Positions 5,351 through 5,533 of a stretch of DNA of 5,533 nucleotides are shown piece by piece. How positions within the stretch are numbered: the first letter of the stretch is position 1; each line of letters opens with the position of its first letter. The translations under genes and the position numbers were made by a program. The DNA is from Bifidobacterium breve (lineage in GTDB: Bacteria; Actinomycetota; Acidimicrobiia; IMCC26256; PALSA-555): contig CAMDCC010000208.1 in assembly GCA_945889545.1 (NCBI GenBank), positions 1 through 5,533 of the forward strand, in the 5' to 3' direction. The notes beneath the pieces were generated by a model that saw only the letters and a program-made list of their open reading frames with translations, made no database searches and was not told where the DNA came from.

Positions 5351-5428
5351 GTGAGCGAAGCGAGCGGAGGTCGCACAGGGGAGCGAGCGGCCGCGTCGGG
5401 GGTATCCCCCGACGCAGCGAGTGAGCCA
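5351..5428 (+). other. Low-complexity GC-rich leader between metG and tatD, open in the tatD frame
   Basis: The region has four AGCGA copies (5354, 5359, 5382, 5416) around a perfect hairpin. It has no stop codon in the tatD frame from the GTG at 5351, so an annotation program could add 26 residues (starting SEASGGRTGERAAAS) to TatD. Those residues are low complexity and unlike TatD, which normally begins one to a few residues before its VDSHCH motif. I therefore treat this stretch as a leader or inserted repeat, not coding. It also holds a five-codon ATG frame that overlaps the metG stop (5337-5354), probably chance. Confidence 0.5.
5393..5415. repeat. Perfect 10-bp inverted repeat (hairpin) upstream of tatD
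   Basis: GCGTCGGGGG (5393-5402) and CCCCCGACGC (5406-5415) pair exactly around a TAT loop. It lies 55 nt after the metG stop and 13 nt before the tatD ATG. No T-run follows. It could be an attenuator-like or REP-like palindromic element; copy number in the genome would decide. The symmetry itself is certain. Confidence 0.6.
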
Positions 5429-5533
5429 ATGGAGATGATCTGGGTGGACAGCCACTGCCATGTGCAGATGGCGACCGACGGGGCCGACGCGGTGATCACC
5501 CGCGCTCGGGAGGCGGGCGTCAACGCGATGGTG
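5429..5533 (+). CDS. tatD: TatD family metal-dependent hydrolase (DNase), N-terminus only
   Basis: 35 residues are visible before the window ends. WVDSHCHVQ (residues 5-13) is the N-terminal signature of TatD-family hydrolases. Its H-x-H pair (His9, His11) provides two ligands of the divalent metal site of the TIM-barrel amidohydrolase fold. AVITRAREAGVNAMV (21-35) matches the family's first helix and second strand, usually ending in the GVxxxV pattern. Family members are 3'-5' exonucleases or DNases involved in DNA repair and turnover. The ATG at 5429 (or 5435) is chosen because the motif follows within a few residues; the GTG at 5351 would add a low-complexity extension. No strong ribosome binding site is seen. 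Position right after metG is the common actinobacterial and Bacillus arrangement, and supports the call. Confidence 0.88.
   Translation, partial: MEMIWVDSHCHVQMATDGADAVITRAREAGVNAMV

Noticed and set aside
5337..5354. Five-codon frame (ATG overlapping the metG stop, ending in a GTGA overlap) as a leader peptide
   Set aside because: Too short, no ribosome binding site of its own and no codon pattern suggesting attenuation; best explained by chance.

Overview
This is a high-GC window with the gene style of an actinobacterium. The evidence for that is strong G/C-ending codon bias, GTG starts, two genes whose ATG lies 7 nt after a TANNNT box (the pattern of leaderless actinobacterial transcripts), and the gene order rsmI - abrB (reverse) - metG - tatD. 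Acidimicrobiia or a related deep actinobacterial lineage would fit, but the sequence alone cannot fix the taxon.

Layout. From 1 to 753 lies the 3' part of a secreted-type subtilisin-like protease on the + strand, without its N-terminus. Converging on it is a small NTF2/SnoaL-fold protein on the - strand (781-1227). A short divergent region of 76 bp then leads into a tightly packed + strand operon. Its members are a YchF/OLA1-family protein with a broken nucleotide-binding site (1304-2326), a DUF192 protein (2330-2680, 3 nt gap) and rsmI, the 16S rRNA C1402 2'-O-methyltransferase (2677-3537, 4 nt overlap). A small AbrB-type regulator with a four-cysteine tail (3512-3757, - strand) overlaps the end of rsmI by 26 bp and is divergent from metG, methionyl-tRNA synthetase (3820-5337). 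The window ends in the first codons of tatD (from about 5429), preceded by a short GC-rich repeat-like leader with a perfect hairpin.

Most of the window from 1304 onward concerns translation: a ribosome-associated GTPase relative, a rRNA methyltransferase and an aminoacyl-tRNA synthetase. The AbrB-type regulator sits between rsmI and metG, where it could control its own promoter and possibly metG.

The most unusual item is the YchF relative. Its C-terminal TGS domain is almost textbook, but the P-loop lysine and serine, the switch I segment, the G3 aspartate and the G4 motif are all lost or replaced. It looks like a pseudo-GTPase kept under selection in a translation operon. Secondary points are a 9-bp direct repeat with 15-bp period in the abrB/metG divergent promoter, a perfect 12-bp hairpin built into abrB codons just after rsmI, and a 10-bp perfect hairpin in the metG-tatD junction. 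No RNA genes, CRISPR arrays, insertion sequences or gene-free stretches over 300 bases were seen.
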